DNA of 11,981 nucleotides from Anaerolineae bacterium (GTDB taxonomy: Bacteria > Chloroflexota > Anaerolineae > 4572-78 > NAK82): positions 1-11,981 of the forward strand of contig JAUVPY010000028.1 of NCBI GenBank assembly GCA_030598425.1, written 5' to 3'. Position 1 is the stretch's first letter, and the number at the start of each line of letters is the position of its first letter. Shown here piece by piece: positions 1 through 7,246 of this stretch. The notes below the pieces were generated by a model that had not been told where the DNA came from, ran no database searches, and saw nothing but the letters and a program-made list of their open reading frames with translations. A program made the position numbers and the translations under genes.

Positions 1-616
1 GTCCCCACGCCGAGTTCATAGTTTCGTGAACGGCGCCAGGGGTCAAACCCGCTTCACCCTCAAAAATCACTACCTTGACGCCTTCAGCTCCAGCGCGCTT
101 AAGCGCCAACGCTGCGCCGGCCGCCGCCGGGCTACCGTGCCCCGACGGACCGGTGTTGGCCTTGAGAAACAGTGTCTTGCCTTCCATCTCGGCGTGGCCC
201 GACAGCCCGCCGCGTCGCCGGAAGTTCAGCAAGTCCTCCCAAAACAAGGCACGTTCCTCGGGGTGAGGAACGAGATAACGTTCGTCGCCGGTCTGTTGGT
301 ACTTGATCCGCAGCGCCTCATTGAATACAGCCAGCGTGCAGTATACGAGCGGAATTGTGTGACCGGCCCCCAGCACGAACCGGTCGCCAAAGCGTTTTTC
401 GGGATGGCGAATGTCCCAGCGGAAGGCGCCGCTGAGCAACGTGGCAACCAGAGCATACACCTTGGAGCGTGATCCGCCAGGATGGCCGCTCTGGCGATAG
501 TTGAGGATCAGGTCGATGAGCTGGTCGATCAGATCCTTGGTTTTCTCCCAATGATCGAAATACTTGGCCAGCTCTTCATAGCGTTGGCCAATACGTTCAC
601 TGTTAATCTGATTCAT
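1..616 (-). CDS. Transketolase-like ThDP-binding protein, N-terminal part, runs off the window
   Basis: Only the first 205 residues are present; the gene continues beyond position 1. The ATG at 614-616 follows AAGGAG with 7 bases after GGAG, and starts 19 bases after the UROD-like gene stops. A thiamine-diphosphate-binding transketolase N domain is indicated by SGHPGGS near residues 51-57, a TGPSGHG segment near 161-167 where transketolases usually have a GSLGQG-type motif, and GEAGLTPGAVHE near 188-199. That last segment aligns with the GDGE..EG..WE motif of the split transketolase in this window, so the usual GDG reads GEA: the Asp that helps bind the metal becomes Glu. Family membership is well supported. 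The reaction is not: it could be a transketolase variant or another ThDP ketol-transferring or hydrolytic enzyme. It appears to be last in the visible operon and is distinct from the split pair upstream. Confidence 0.8.
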   Translation of the reverse strand, partial: MNQINSERIGQRYEELAKYFDHWEKTKDLIDQLIDLILNYRQSGHPGGSRSKVYALVATLLSGAFRWDIRHPEKRFGDRFVLGAGHTIPLVYCTLAVFNEALRIKYQQTGDERYLVPHPEERALFWEDLLNFRRRGGLSGHAEMEGKTLFLKANTGPSGHGSPAAAGAALALKRAGAEGVKVVIFEGEAGLTPGAVHETMNSAWG

Positions 617-635
617 AGTATGACTCCTTACAGTT

Positions 636-1790
636 CTACTCGTGGCCAGTAACCGGATAGCTGCGATGTTTCATGGCGGCCTGATAGACTCGGTCCAAGC
701 GGTCCGGTGTCACGTCAGGTTGGATATTATGAGTAGGAACGAAGACGTATCCACCGCCGGGAGCCAAAACCTCAATAGCGCGCCTTACTTCCTCTTCGAT
801 GATGTCTGGGCTGGCGTTGGGCAATACCTGCTGTACATCGATGCCACCTCCCCAGAAGCAGAGCTCCCTGCCGAACTCCCGCTTCAGCGTGGCGATGTCC
901 ATCTTATCCGCGTTGCGCTGTAAAGGATTGAGAATCTCCACGCCGACTTCGATGAAATCGGGGATGATGTCGTAGACGCAACCGCAGGAGTGCATAAAGA
1001 CCTTGGCTTCGGTCCTGGCGTGGATGAAGTCGTAAATGCGTCGGTGGCAGGGCTTGATGAATTGTCGGTACATGTCTGGTGAAATGATCAAACCGGTCTG
1101 CATTCCCAGGTCATCCCCCTGGCATACCACCTGCACGTAGTCGCCGATGGCACCCAGGTAGACATCCCACAAGCCGAGAATGGTCTCGGTGATCTTGTCC
1201 AGCAAGGCCCTGGCGAACCTCGGGTCTGAATAGAGATCCACCAGGAACTGCTCATAGCCTCTTAGCTTGACCGCCAGCTCGAACGGGCCACGACACATGA
1301 TATCGGCCACAATGGCGTAGTCTGTGCCTTCATACAGTTCCTTGGCCTCCCCCCTTAGCCCCTCCACCCGTTGGGGGTCATAAGGGTCAGGCCAGGCGAC
1401 CGAATTCAGTTCCTCTATGGAACAGTTGGCTAAGGGGGCCTCAACCGGGCTATAGTCATATGTGACCTTCTTCCACAGGATGTTGTATTCGTCGTAGAAG
1501 CTGCCGTCAGGCATCTCGTTGACTACAAACCCCCTGGGGGATTTCTTCATAAAGACGGTCCGGAAGTCAGCCCCGTAGTGCTGAAAGAAGTCCTCCATTG
1601 GGTAGACAGTGCCCTGATGGATGTGGGAGATCCTTGGTTTAGGGTCTGGCTCCATCCCCAGATATTCACGCATCGTCTGGTACACAGGATAGGTGATACT
1701 GGTGACGGTGGTCGCCGCCAGATCGATAGGAACCTTGTCCGGTTCCCTGTGATTGAGTGCCGTCAGCACTCTTTCCCGCGAGCTCGTCAC
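636..1790 (-). CDS. Uroporphyrinogen decarboxylase (UROD/MtaA)-fold protein
   Basis: A 384-residue protein of the UROD superfamily, which includes HemE and the corrinoid methyltransferases MtaA, MtbA and CmuA. It starts with the family-like SRERVLTALNHREPDKVP (residues 3-20). It carries GDDLGMQTGLIISPDMYRQF around 225-244, an HSCG metal-site motif at 267-270, GGGIDVQ at 314-320 and PTHNIQPDV at 352-360. The N-terminal RQAGRY-type motif of true HemE is absent, so heme synthesis is unlikely. In MtaA the zinc ligands are HxC plus a distal Cys; here H267 and C269 are present, and the distal site seems to be His (PTHNIQ) rather than Cys. The start is GTG at 1788-1790, with GGAGG 9 bases upstream. 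The gene lies between two transketolase systems, and no corrinoid protein or methyltransferase partner is in view. Methyl transfer on a methylated sugar is possible but unsupported; a lyase or decarboxylase role is equally open. Confidence 0.88.
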   Translation of the reverse strand: MTSSRERVLTALNHREPDKVPIDLAATTVTSITYPVYQTMREYLGMEPDPKPRISHIHQGTVYPMEDFFQHYGADFRTVFMKKSPRGFVVNEMPDGSFYDEYNILWKKVTYDYSPVEAPLANCSIEELNSVAWPDPYDPQRVEGLRGEAKELYEGTDYAIVADIMCRGPFELAVKLRGYEQFLVDLYSDPRFARALLDKITETILGLWDVYLGAIGDYVQVVCQGDDLGMQTGLIISPDMYRQFIKPCHRRIYDFIHARTEAKVFMHSCGCVYDIIPDFIEVGVEILNPLQRNADKMDIATLKREFGRELCFWGGGIDVQQVLPNASPDIIEEEVRRAIEVLAPGGGYVFVPTHNIQPDVTPDRLDRVYQAAMKHRSYPVTGHE

Positions 1791-1852
1791 CTTTTCTAAC
1801 CTCCCAACCTCCCAATTTGCCAGTCTATCAACTTTCCAGCCTTCCGACCCAC
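1791..1852. repeat. Degenerate ~8-bp tandem repeat tract containing the ribosome binding site
   Basis: Read on the minus strand, the spacer between the transketolase C half and the UROD-like gene is a run of related 7-9 base units: GTCGGAAG, GCTGGAAA, GTTGATAGA, CTGGCAAA, TTGGGAG, GTTGGGAG, GTTAGAAAA. The last units supply the GGAGG Shine-Dalgarno sequence for the GTG start at 1790. The units are only similar, not identical, so the tract could partly reflect purine-rich RBS composition. No gene lies in this spacer. Confidence 0.55.
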
Positions 1853-2893
1853 CTATCCCTTGCGCGCCACAACCTCCTCCACCGCATCAACGATATGCTC
1901 GGAAGATACGCCATACTTCTTGATGACCTCAAGGTATGGGCCGGACTCGGCAAAAACATCACGGACGCCAATGCGCTTCATCGGTATGGGAAAGTTTTCC
2001 ACCAGCACCTCGGCGACGGCGCTCCCCAGACCGCCGTTGATCACGTTACTCTCACCCGTGACAATGGCGCCAGTCTCCTCAGCGGCCTGGAGGATGGTCT
2101 CGACATCGAGGGGCTTGACGGTGTGGCAGTCGATGACCCGCACGCTTACGCCTTTCCTCGCCAGCCGTTCGGCAGCGATCAATGACTGGCACACGATATC
2201 CCGGTTGGCGATGATGGTTGCGTCGGTTCCCTCTCGAATCGTGACCGCTTTGCCGATCTCAAAGGGATAGTCTAGATCAAATAGGAAAGGCACCGGATCG
2301 CGGGTGAAACTAAGGTAGACTGGGCCGTCCCACTCGGCGGCCGCCCACACCGCCAGCTTGGTCGACGGTGAGTCCGCCCCGGCGATGACCGTGGAGTTGG
2401 CAATGGAACGCATAATTGACAGGTCTTCCTGCGCCTGATGAGTCACCCCATCCGGACCGGGGGTGATCCCGCCGTGGCTGGCGGCGATCTTCACATTCAG
2501 ACCGGGATAGTGGATGCTGTTACGAACCTGATCCAGGGCCCGCATGGTGGCAAAGACGGCGTAGGTCGATGCGTAGGGGATGAGGCCGGTGGTTGCCATG
2601 CCTGCGGCCGCGGCCATCATATTCTGCTCGGCAATGCCGAAGTTGAAGGACCGCTCCGGGAATCTCTGGGCAAACTCGTGGGTCTTTATTGACTTGGCCA
2701 CATCAGCGTCGAGTACGACCACGTCCGGGTTGCGCTCCCCCAGTTCGATAATGGCTTCCGCGTAGGCGTAACGCGTGGGCTGCTTCTCGACCTCGGCGAA
2801 CGGGTCGTCAAGATTGGCCGCAAGCGCCGAGATGATTTCAGGGCGAACGTGATGATACACCGAGGTTTCAAGTCTGTCCATTCCTGTAGCCAC
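1853..2893 (-). CDS. Transketolase, C-terminal subunit (split transketolase)
   Basis: A protein of 346 residues carrying the pyrimidine-binding and C-terminal domains of transketolase/DXS-type enzymes. FGIAEQNM (about residues 85-92) contains the conserved catalytic Glu that activates thiamine diphosphate. Next come the YASTYAVFATMRALDQVR region, SHGGITPGPDGVTHQ (about 139-153) and a C-terminal GGLGSAVAEVL segment. It should pair with the N-terminal subunit encoded immediately upstream to transfer two-carbon ketol units between sugars. I chose GTG at 2891-2893, because GGGAGG lies upstream with 7 intervening bases. A longer reading from TTG at 2908 would start inside that ribosome binding site, and ATG at 2881 lacks as good a site. 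The upstream gene ends 4 bases before this start and its TAG abuts the Shine-Dalgarno, so translation is probably coupled. Split transketolases are known both for housekeeping sugars and for special substrates such as apulose 4-phosphate (AptA/AptB); substrate not determinable here. Confidence 0.93.
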   Translation of the reverse strand: MATGMDRLETSVYHHVRPEIISALAANLDDPFAEVEKQPTRYAYAEAIIELGERNPDVVVLDADVAKSIKTHEFAQRFPERSFNFGIAEQNMMAAAAGMATTGLIPYASTYAVFATMRALDQVRNSIHYPGLNVKIAASHGGITPGPDGVTHQAQEDLSIMRSIANSTVIAGADSPSTKLAVWAAAEWDGPVYLSFTRDPVPFLFDLDYPFEIGKAVTIREGTDATIIANRDIVCQSLIAAERLARKGVSVRVIDCHTVKPLDVETILQAAEETGAIVTGESNVINGGLGSAVAEVLVENFPIPMKRIGVRDVFAESGPYLEVIKKYGVSSEHIVDAVEEVVARKG

Positions 2894-2897
2894 GATT

Positions 2898-3737
2898 CTA
2901 CCTCCCAACTTGTTGACAAATCTCTGCGAGGGCCTGATCCATCTGCTCGACAGTTGGCGCCTGGCCGTGCCACGCGGCCACGTTCTCCATAAAGGACACC
3001 CCTTTGCCCTTGACAGTGTGAGCGACGATGATCGTCGGCTTGTCCTTGATGGTCTTCGCTGTCTCTAGCGCCGACACAACCTCGTCCATATTGTGGCCGT
3101 CAATTTCAATGACGTGCCAGTTGAAGGCCCGCCATTTGTCGGGCACCGGATGGATTGGCATTATGTCGTCCACGAAATCGTCGTTCTGCAGACCGTTGAG
3201 ATCCAGGATTGTGGTCAGATTGTCTAACTTCCATTTGGCGCCCGCCATAGCCGCTTCCCATACGGCACCTTCCTGCATCTCACCGTCGCCAATGACGACC
3301 CAGACGTGGTAATCCTTTTTGCGCAGCTTGCCGCTGAGGGCCATTCCCAGGCCCGCGGAAAAGCCCTGGCCCAGCGAGCCGACCGTCATGTCTACGCCCG
3401 GTGTCTTTAGCATGTCCGCGTGGCCCTGCAGGATGCTGTTAAGCTGGCGCAGCGTGCCCAGGTGTGATTTGTCATAGTAACCACGCTCGGCCAGCGCAGC
3501 ATACCAGACCGGACAGGCGTGGCCCTTGGACAGGATGAAGCGATCCCGGTCGGGCCAGTCCGGGTTTTTGGGGTCGACCCGCATGACCCGGAAGTAGAGG
3601 GCGGTTACGATGTCTGTTGCCGACAGAGACCCGCCTGGGTGGCCGGACCCCGCAATATGGACCATCTCGATGATATCACAGCGGATTGTCGCAGCCATTC
3701 TTTTGAGTTCTTCAACCGACATCGGGGATTGAGGCAT
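2898..3737 (-). CDS. Transketolase, N-terminal subunit (split transketolase)
   Basis: A 279-residue protein equal to the ThDP/metal-binding half of transketolase. All hallmark elements are visible in order: SGHPGGS (31-37), SKGHA (70-74), GSLGQG (120-125), the metal/ThDP motif GDGEMQEG (150-157) closing with LDLNGLQ (179-185), and AWHG (256-259). The length and the break point before the pyrimidine domain match the known split-transketolase arrangement. The ATG at 3735-3737 follows GGGAG by 9 bases; an in-frame ATG five codons later is less well placed. It overlaps nothing and is followed 4 bases later by the C-terminal subunit, so the two halves are co-translated. Its canonical GDG contrasts with the altered motif in the second transketolase-like gene at 1-616. 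Confidence 0.95.
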   Translation of the reverse strand: MPQSPMSVEELKRMAATIRCDIIEMVHIAGSGHPGGSLSATDIVTALYFRVMRVDPKNPDWPDRDRFILSKGHACPVWYAALAERGYYDKSHLGTLRQLNSILQGHADMLKTPGVDMTVGSLGQGFSAGLGMALSGKLRKKDYHVWVVIGDGEMQEGAVWEAAMAGAKWKLDNLTTILDLNGLQNDDFVDDIMPIHPVPDKWRAFNWHVIEIDGHNMDEVVSALETAKTIKDKPTIIVAHTVKGKGVSFMENVAAWHGQAPTVEQMDQALAEICQQVGR

Positions 3738-3779
3738 GCTAACTGGCTCCCTTCTTTCAGACTCTTTTGTCGTTCAACG

Positions 3780-4412
3780 CTAATCTTCAATGGCGATCGC
3801 TCGCACCGGCGAGCCGTCGCCGCCCTCGAGCTTGAGGGGCAAGGCTATGAAGGTTACTACATCCTGTTCCAACGCATCCAGGTTGGCCAGCCCCTCGACG
3901 ATGACGATCTCGGCCCCCAAAAGCGCCTGGTGTACCCTCGTCAGCTCTTCCTTGTTGTTGACGTCAGCCACCGACGGGGGCTCAACGCCCAGCAGCGCTA
4001 TTTTGCGCTCGGCCAGCCATTCGGCCAGCGGCAAGCTGACACGTGGAAGATGGCTTCGATATTCGGGGGTGTCCGCCCGAGTGCTCCATCCAGTCTTAAG
4101 TAGGAGTCGGGAACCTGGTTCGATCTCCTTTGCGTAAGGTGCCAGGTGCTCGACAGTGATCAAGTCGCGCGGTTTCACGAAAGTCAGGTCGAGGACCCGC
4201 GCTGGGCCTATGCACTTTTGCAGCATCAAGTTCTCTAAAGTCTCCCCCTGAGCGATGAAATGGTACGGGGCGTCCATGTGGGTACCGGCGTGAGAGTAGA
4301 GGTGGAGCATAGTTGTGTTCCAACCCTTGCCGTCGATCGTCGAATTGGCTTCGAAATCGACGCCTCGCATGCCGGGGCTCATTGCCAAGGTCAAATCAAT
4401 AATACGAGACAT
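3780..4412 (-). CDS. Cyclase family protein (kynurenine formamidase-fold metal hydrolase)
   Basis: A 210-residue protein of the cyclase/KynB-like family, metal-dependent hydrolases that act on amides, lactones and cyclic diketones. The signature HAGTHMDAPYHF is at 41-52 and supplies H41, H45, D47 and H51. A second ligand pair is H161 and E173 in HQALLGAEIVIVEG, with the spacing seen in kynurenine formamidase. I chose the ATG at 4410-4412 (MSRIIDLTLA), because GAGG sits 8 bases upstream. A GTG at 4430 in the same frame would add six residues but starts upstream of that site. The preceding gene's TGA at 4423-4425 overlaps the Shine-Dalgarno, implying coupling. No tryptophan-catabolism genes are nearby, so kynurenine is an unlikely substrate; a sugar lactone or ring-opening substrate fits the neighbourhood better, but this is inference. 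Confidence 0.9.
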   Translation of the reverse strand: MSRIIDLTLAMSPGMRGVDFEANSTIDGKGWNTTMLHLYSHAGTHMDAPYHFIAQGETLENLMLQKCIGPARVLDLTFVKPRDLITVEHLAPYAKEIEPGSRLLLKTGWSTRADTPEYRSHLPRVSLPLAEWLAERKIALLGVEPPSVADVNNKEELTRVHQALLGAEIVIVEGLANLDALEQDVVTFIALPLKLEGGDGSPVRAIAIED

Positions 4413-4422
4413 TTCATACACC

Positions 4423-4974
4423 TCAGTCACGAATGATCGTCTGCCGGGTGATTTCAGGATCTAGAAAAACGTCCTCGGCGTCGGTGACCTTCGAAGAGAA
4501 GCTCCAAACGACGGCTCCTTCCGGCCCTGCCTGAAACCAGTGCCACGTGTCAGGGGGACACCGATACTGATCGCCTGGACTCAAGTTGACCTCGTGCCAG
4601 ACGGTGCAGTGGGCCCGACGGTGACGCGGCGGGTTCCCTTTGGGGTCAGGGGTTGGCTCCCCCGGCACATAGAGGTAGACCTCTCCCCATTGCCCTCGAA
4701 AGATCTCCTCTTTACCGGGATAGTCCTCGGTGGGTGAGGGCGGGTGCCGGTGCTGCGGGAAAAACTGATGAGGTCTCAGGATAAGCAGCTTGGCGCCGAC
4801 CCACTGGGTGCTGACCAGGGTGAGAATCTGAAGGCCCGTGACGGGCAATTCACCCAAGCCCAGGTCTGCTACCTCGACTTGACTGAACTCTTCGTCTCTT
4901 ACAACGACGCCTATATTACGGACCAAATCCCACGCCCAGTCACACACTTCTTGCCACTCTTGTCGCGTGATCAT
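4423..4974 (-). CDS. D-lyxose isomerase-like cupin protein
   Basis: A 183-residue single-domain cupin resembling the D-lyxose isomerase family (aldose-ketose isomerases for lyxose and mannose). The first cupin motif reads PQHRHPPSPTEDYPGKEEIFRG-like from residue 73, giving putative metal ligands H75, H77 and E90. The second motif PDTWHWFQAG gives H145. In characterised enzymes the His-His to Glu spacing is shorter, so there is a small insertion (PSPTED region) between the second His and the Glu. A Trp-rich N-terminal helix (EWQEVCDWAWDLV) is typical of the family. The ATG at 4972-4974 has a GAAGG stretch very close upstream, so the RBS is not ideal. It lies 36 bases after the dehydrogenase and ends within the leader of the cyclase gene. 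It probably isomerises a sugar or keto-sugar intermediate; exact substrate unknown. Confidence 0.82.
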   Translation of the reverse strand: MITRQEWQEVCDWAWDLVRNIGVVVRDEEFSQVEVADLGLGELPVTGLQILTLVSTQWVGAKLLILRPHQFFPQHRHPPSPTEDYPGKEEIFRGQWGEVYLYVPGEPTPDPKGNPPRHRRAHCTVWHEVNLSPGDQYRCPPDTWHWFQAGPEGAVVWSFSSKVTDAEDVFLDPEITRQTIIRD

Positions 4975-5010
4975 TGCCTTCGCCCCAACAACTCAGGTAT
5001 TGCTCTTGTG

Positions 5011-6045
5011 CTACGAGAAAGAAAGAGTAACCTTAATCGCTCCGTCGTCCTTGGTATCGACCAACTCCATGCCCCGCTGCGCTTCCTCGATGGGTAGCAC
5101 ATGCGTGGCAATCGCCTCGACGTCGACTTGACCGGAGGCGGCCAGTTCGATGGCTTTCTGCATGTCGGCGTGGTGGGTCATAGTGCTGCCGATGATGTGC
5201 AATTCTTTCCCGATAATGTCGTAGGCCATCAACTGGAGGGGGGCATCCCTCAGCAGGGCGACCAACACAATTCGGCCTCGTGGCTTTGTCATCTCTACAG
5301 CCCGGTTGACAAGCGCCACATCGTCTGCCGTGACAAAGGTCACGTCAACACCTTCACCTCCTGTCACTTCCTTGACCTTGTCGACAAAGCCCTCATCTGG
5401 CAGCAGGAAATCGTGTGTGGCCCCCAGCCTTTCACGCGCAGCGTCCAGGCAGTGCTGGCGAACGTCAGCCGTTATGATCGGTTCGGCTCCAACGACACGG
5501 CAGACGCCCGACAAAAGCCCACCGATGGAGCCTGTACCCAGAATAGCCACCGACTCGCCCGCCGTCAGGTTGGCTTGCTTGACCACATGGACGTCCACTG
5601 TCAGGGGCTCAAGCAGGCTGCCTTGTTTGTATGATAGACTCTCCGGTAGGTGGAAAACTGCGTTCTCTTGAGCCAGGATGTACTCGCCGAATCCGCCCGG
5701 CCAGGCAGGTGTACCTAAGACTTTTTTGTTCTGGCAATGATTGATATATCCAGTGCGGCAGTAGGTGCACTCGCCGCACGTCCACTGGGGATCCACGACC
5801 ACCCGATCGCCCACGGCATAATCGGATACTGCCTCACCTATCGCTACGACGTCGCCGGCCACCTCGTGCCCGAGAACCACCGGCGCTATCCGGTAGGGGT
5901 GAGTTCCGTGGAACGCGTGTACCTCTGAACCGCATACACCGACCGTTCTGACTTGTATCAATACTTCGTCCGCGCCTTGGATAGTTGGCATTGGGGCTTC
6001 GGTCATCACCACGTGCCCCGGTGTTTCTAATAGTGCTGCTCGCAT
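5011..6045 (-). CDS. Zinc-dependent alcohol/polyol dehydrogenase (medium-chain MDR family)
   Basis: A 344-residue medium-chain dehydrogenase like sorbitol, threonine or galactitol dehydrogenases. Catalytic zinc residues are visible as C38 in VGVCGSE and H60-E61 in LGHEVAG. The structural zinc site is C90, C93, C96 and C104 in the CGECTYCRTGYINHC segment. The Rossmann motif is GTGSIG (170-175), and D194 at the end of the next strand suggests NAD rather than NADP. It should oxidise a secondary hydroxyl of a polyol, sugar acid or cyclitol to a ketone. The ATG at 6043-6045 follows GAGG by 9 bases. It is separated from the aldo/keto reductase by 97 bases containing a hairpin, and from the cupin by 36 bases. 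All key residues are intact. Confidence 0.93.
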   Translation of the reverse strand: MRAALLETPGHVVMTEAPMPTIQGADEVLIQVRTVGVCGSEVHAFHGTHPYRIAPVVLGHEVAGDVVAIGEAVSDYAVGDRVVVDPQWTCGECTYCRTGYINHCQNKKVLGTPAWPGGFGEYILAQENAVFHLPESLSYKQGSLLEPLTVDVHVVKQANLTAGESVAILGTGSIGGLLSGVCRVVGAEPIITADVRQHCLDAARERLGATHDFLLPDEGFVDKVKEVTGGEGVDVTFVTADDVALVNRAVEMTKPRGRIVLVALLRDAPLQLMAYDIIGKELHIIGSTMTHHADMQKAIELAASGQVDVEAIATHVLPIEEAQRGMELVDTKDDGAIKVTLSFS

Positions 6046-6096
6046 AGCTAGACACCTCTAATCAGTTATTGAATGGAGTAATATCCGCCTGAAATT

Positions 6097-6129
6097 GCCC
6101 GCGCAGGTGGGGCATCCCTGTGCCCGCGC
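6097..6129. repeat. GC-rich imperfect hairpin downstream of the aldo/keto reductase
   Basis: GGGCA at 6110-6114 pairs with TGCCC at 6121-6125 around a 6-base loop. An outer GCGC pair (6101-6104 with 6126-6129) extends the stem across a 5-base bulge. The octamer GCCCGCGC also occurs as a direct repeat at 6097-6104 and 6122-6129. It lies 14 bases after the reductase stop in the direction of transcription and has no U-tract, so it looks more like an mRNA-stability or processing element than a rho-independent terminator. A related hairpin follows the binding-protein gene at 9392-9413. Confidence 0.5.
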
Positions 6130-6142
6130 CTTGCTCGCTTAC

Positions 6143-7162
6143 CTACTTTGTCAAGGAGGGCATCTTGAGAGCGCTTTCGCGCCGCTCGACCATAGTTTTC
6201 TCAAACGACTCCAGATAGCGATCCGGCAAGTGGGAGACCTCGTTCAGTCGTTTGAGCGGTTCTTCCTCTAATCGCCAACCGGTGGCGCCCACGTTATCCC
6301 GCAACTGCTCGGCAGTGCGCACGCCCGAGATCGCCGACGAGACCCCCGGTCGATCCAGCAACCAGCGCAGCGCCACCTGGGACGGGGATCGGCCCAGGTC
6401 TTGGGCAACCTCTAATAATGTGGTCAGGGTCTCGTCCGCATTGGCCGCGAAAAATGCCCCGTGCCAGTTCCATTTCTCCTCGGAACGTGTTCCCGAGACC
6501 ACCCGTTGGCCGGGCTTATACTTGCCCGCGAGAAAACCACCGGCCAGGGGAGCCCAAGGCACGATCCCCAGCTCCTTGTGCAGACACAACGGCACCAGCT
6601 CCTGCTCGATGTCGCGCACCACCAGGCTGTACTGCGGTTGGTAGCACTCGAAGCGCGCCAGGTTGTTCGAATCGCTGATCCACAGCGCTTCACTGAGACG
6701 CCACGCCTGGTAGTTGCTGCAGGCGATGTATCGCACTTTGCCCTGGTGCACCAGATCGTCCATCGCCCTGAGCATCTCCTCCAGCGGCGTCTGCGCGTCC
6801 ACGTGGTGGATATAGTAGATGTCCACGTGATCCATTTGCAGCCGCCTGAGGCTATCCTCGATGGCGTTCATGATGTGCACCCGTGACATCCCGGAGTCGT
6901 TGGGGCCAGGCCCCATCGGATTGAAGAATTTGGTAGCCACCACCGCTTCTCGGCGTCGACCTTTCAGCACTTTGCCCAAGATCTCCTCCGACCGGCCTAT
7001 GCTGTAGCCGTCGGCCGTGTCGAAGAAGTTGATCCCGGCGTCGTAGGCCAGGTTCACAATGCGCATGGCCTCGTCCTCGTCCACGCTGACCCCAAAGGTC
7101 ATGGTACCCAAACATATCTCTGATACCTTCAGGCCGCTGCGTCCTATTCTTCGGTATTCCAT
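6143..7162 (-). CDS. Aldo/keto reductase
   Basis: A 339-residue aldo/keto reductase, the (beta/alpha)8 NADPH-dependent oxidoreductase family. The N-terminus MEYRRIGRSGLKVSEICLGT is characteristic. The catalytic tetrad is intact: D48 and Y53 in FFDTADGY, K78 in ATKFF, and H119 in IYYIHH. The C-terminal half has WAPLAGGFLAGKY and a final SAISGVRTAEQLRDN cofactor-binding segment typical of the YajO/L-glyceraldehyde-reductase-like branch. I start it at ATG 7160-7162, because AAGGAG lies 9 bases upstream and the family starts here; the ATG at 7183 has no Shine-Dalgarno and would add seven atypical residues. It may interconvert a keto or aldehyde intermediate with its alcohol, complementing the zinc dehydrogenase downstream. 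The specific substrate cannot be inferred. Confidence 0.94.
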   Translation of the reverse strand: MEYRRIGRSGLKVSEICLGTMTFGVSVDEDEAMRIVNLAYDAGINFFDTADGYSIGRSEEILGKVLKGRRREAVVATKFFNPMGPGPNDSGMSRVHIMNAIEDSLRRLQMDHVDIYYIHHVDAQTPLEEMLRAMDDLVHQGKVRYIACSNYQAWRLSEALWISDSNNLARFECYQPQYSLVVRDIEQELVPLCLHKELGIVPWAPLAGGFLAGKYKPGQRVVSGTRSEEKWNWHGAFFAANADETLTTLLEVAQDLGRSPSQVALRWLLDRPGVSSAISGVRTAEQLRDNVGATGWRLEEEPLKRLNEVSHLPDRYLESFEKTMVERRESALKMPSLTK

Positions 7163-7210
7163 TGCGCTTTGCTCCTTCTTCATGTGGCTATGGTCTTAGT
7201 GCCGTCTCAG

Positions 7211-7238
7211 TTGCCCACCTTCAGCCATCGGTAGGCAA
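7211..7238. repeat. Stem-loop downstream of the DUF849 gene
   Basis: TTGCCCACC (7211-7219) and GGTAGGCAA (7230-7238) form a 9-bp stem around a 10-base loop; on the minus-strand RNA one pair is a G-U wobble. It begins 8 bases beyond the stop of the beta-keto acid cleavage enzyme gene. There is no following U-run, so termination is doubtful; RNA stabilisation or attenuation is as likely. Confidence 0.4.
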
Positions 7239-7246
7239 TCCGAGGG

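Noticed and set aside
26..472. Plus-strand open frame of 148 codons
   Set aside because: It is antisense to the divergent transketolase, whose protein shows clear ThDP motifs; the plus-strand translation resembles no family and has no convincing ribosome binding site.
636..1790. Heme-biosynthesis HemE assignment
   Set aside because: The N-terminal HemE signature is absent, the HSCG metal motif points to the MtaA-like branch, and no tetrapyrrole genes are nearby.
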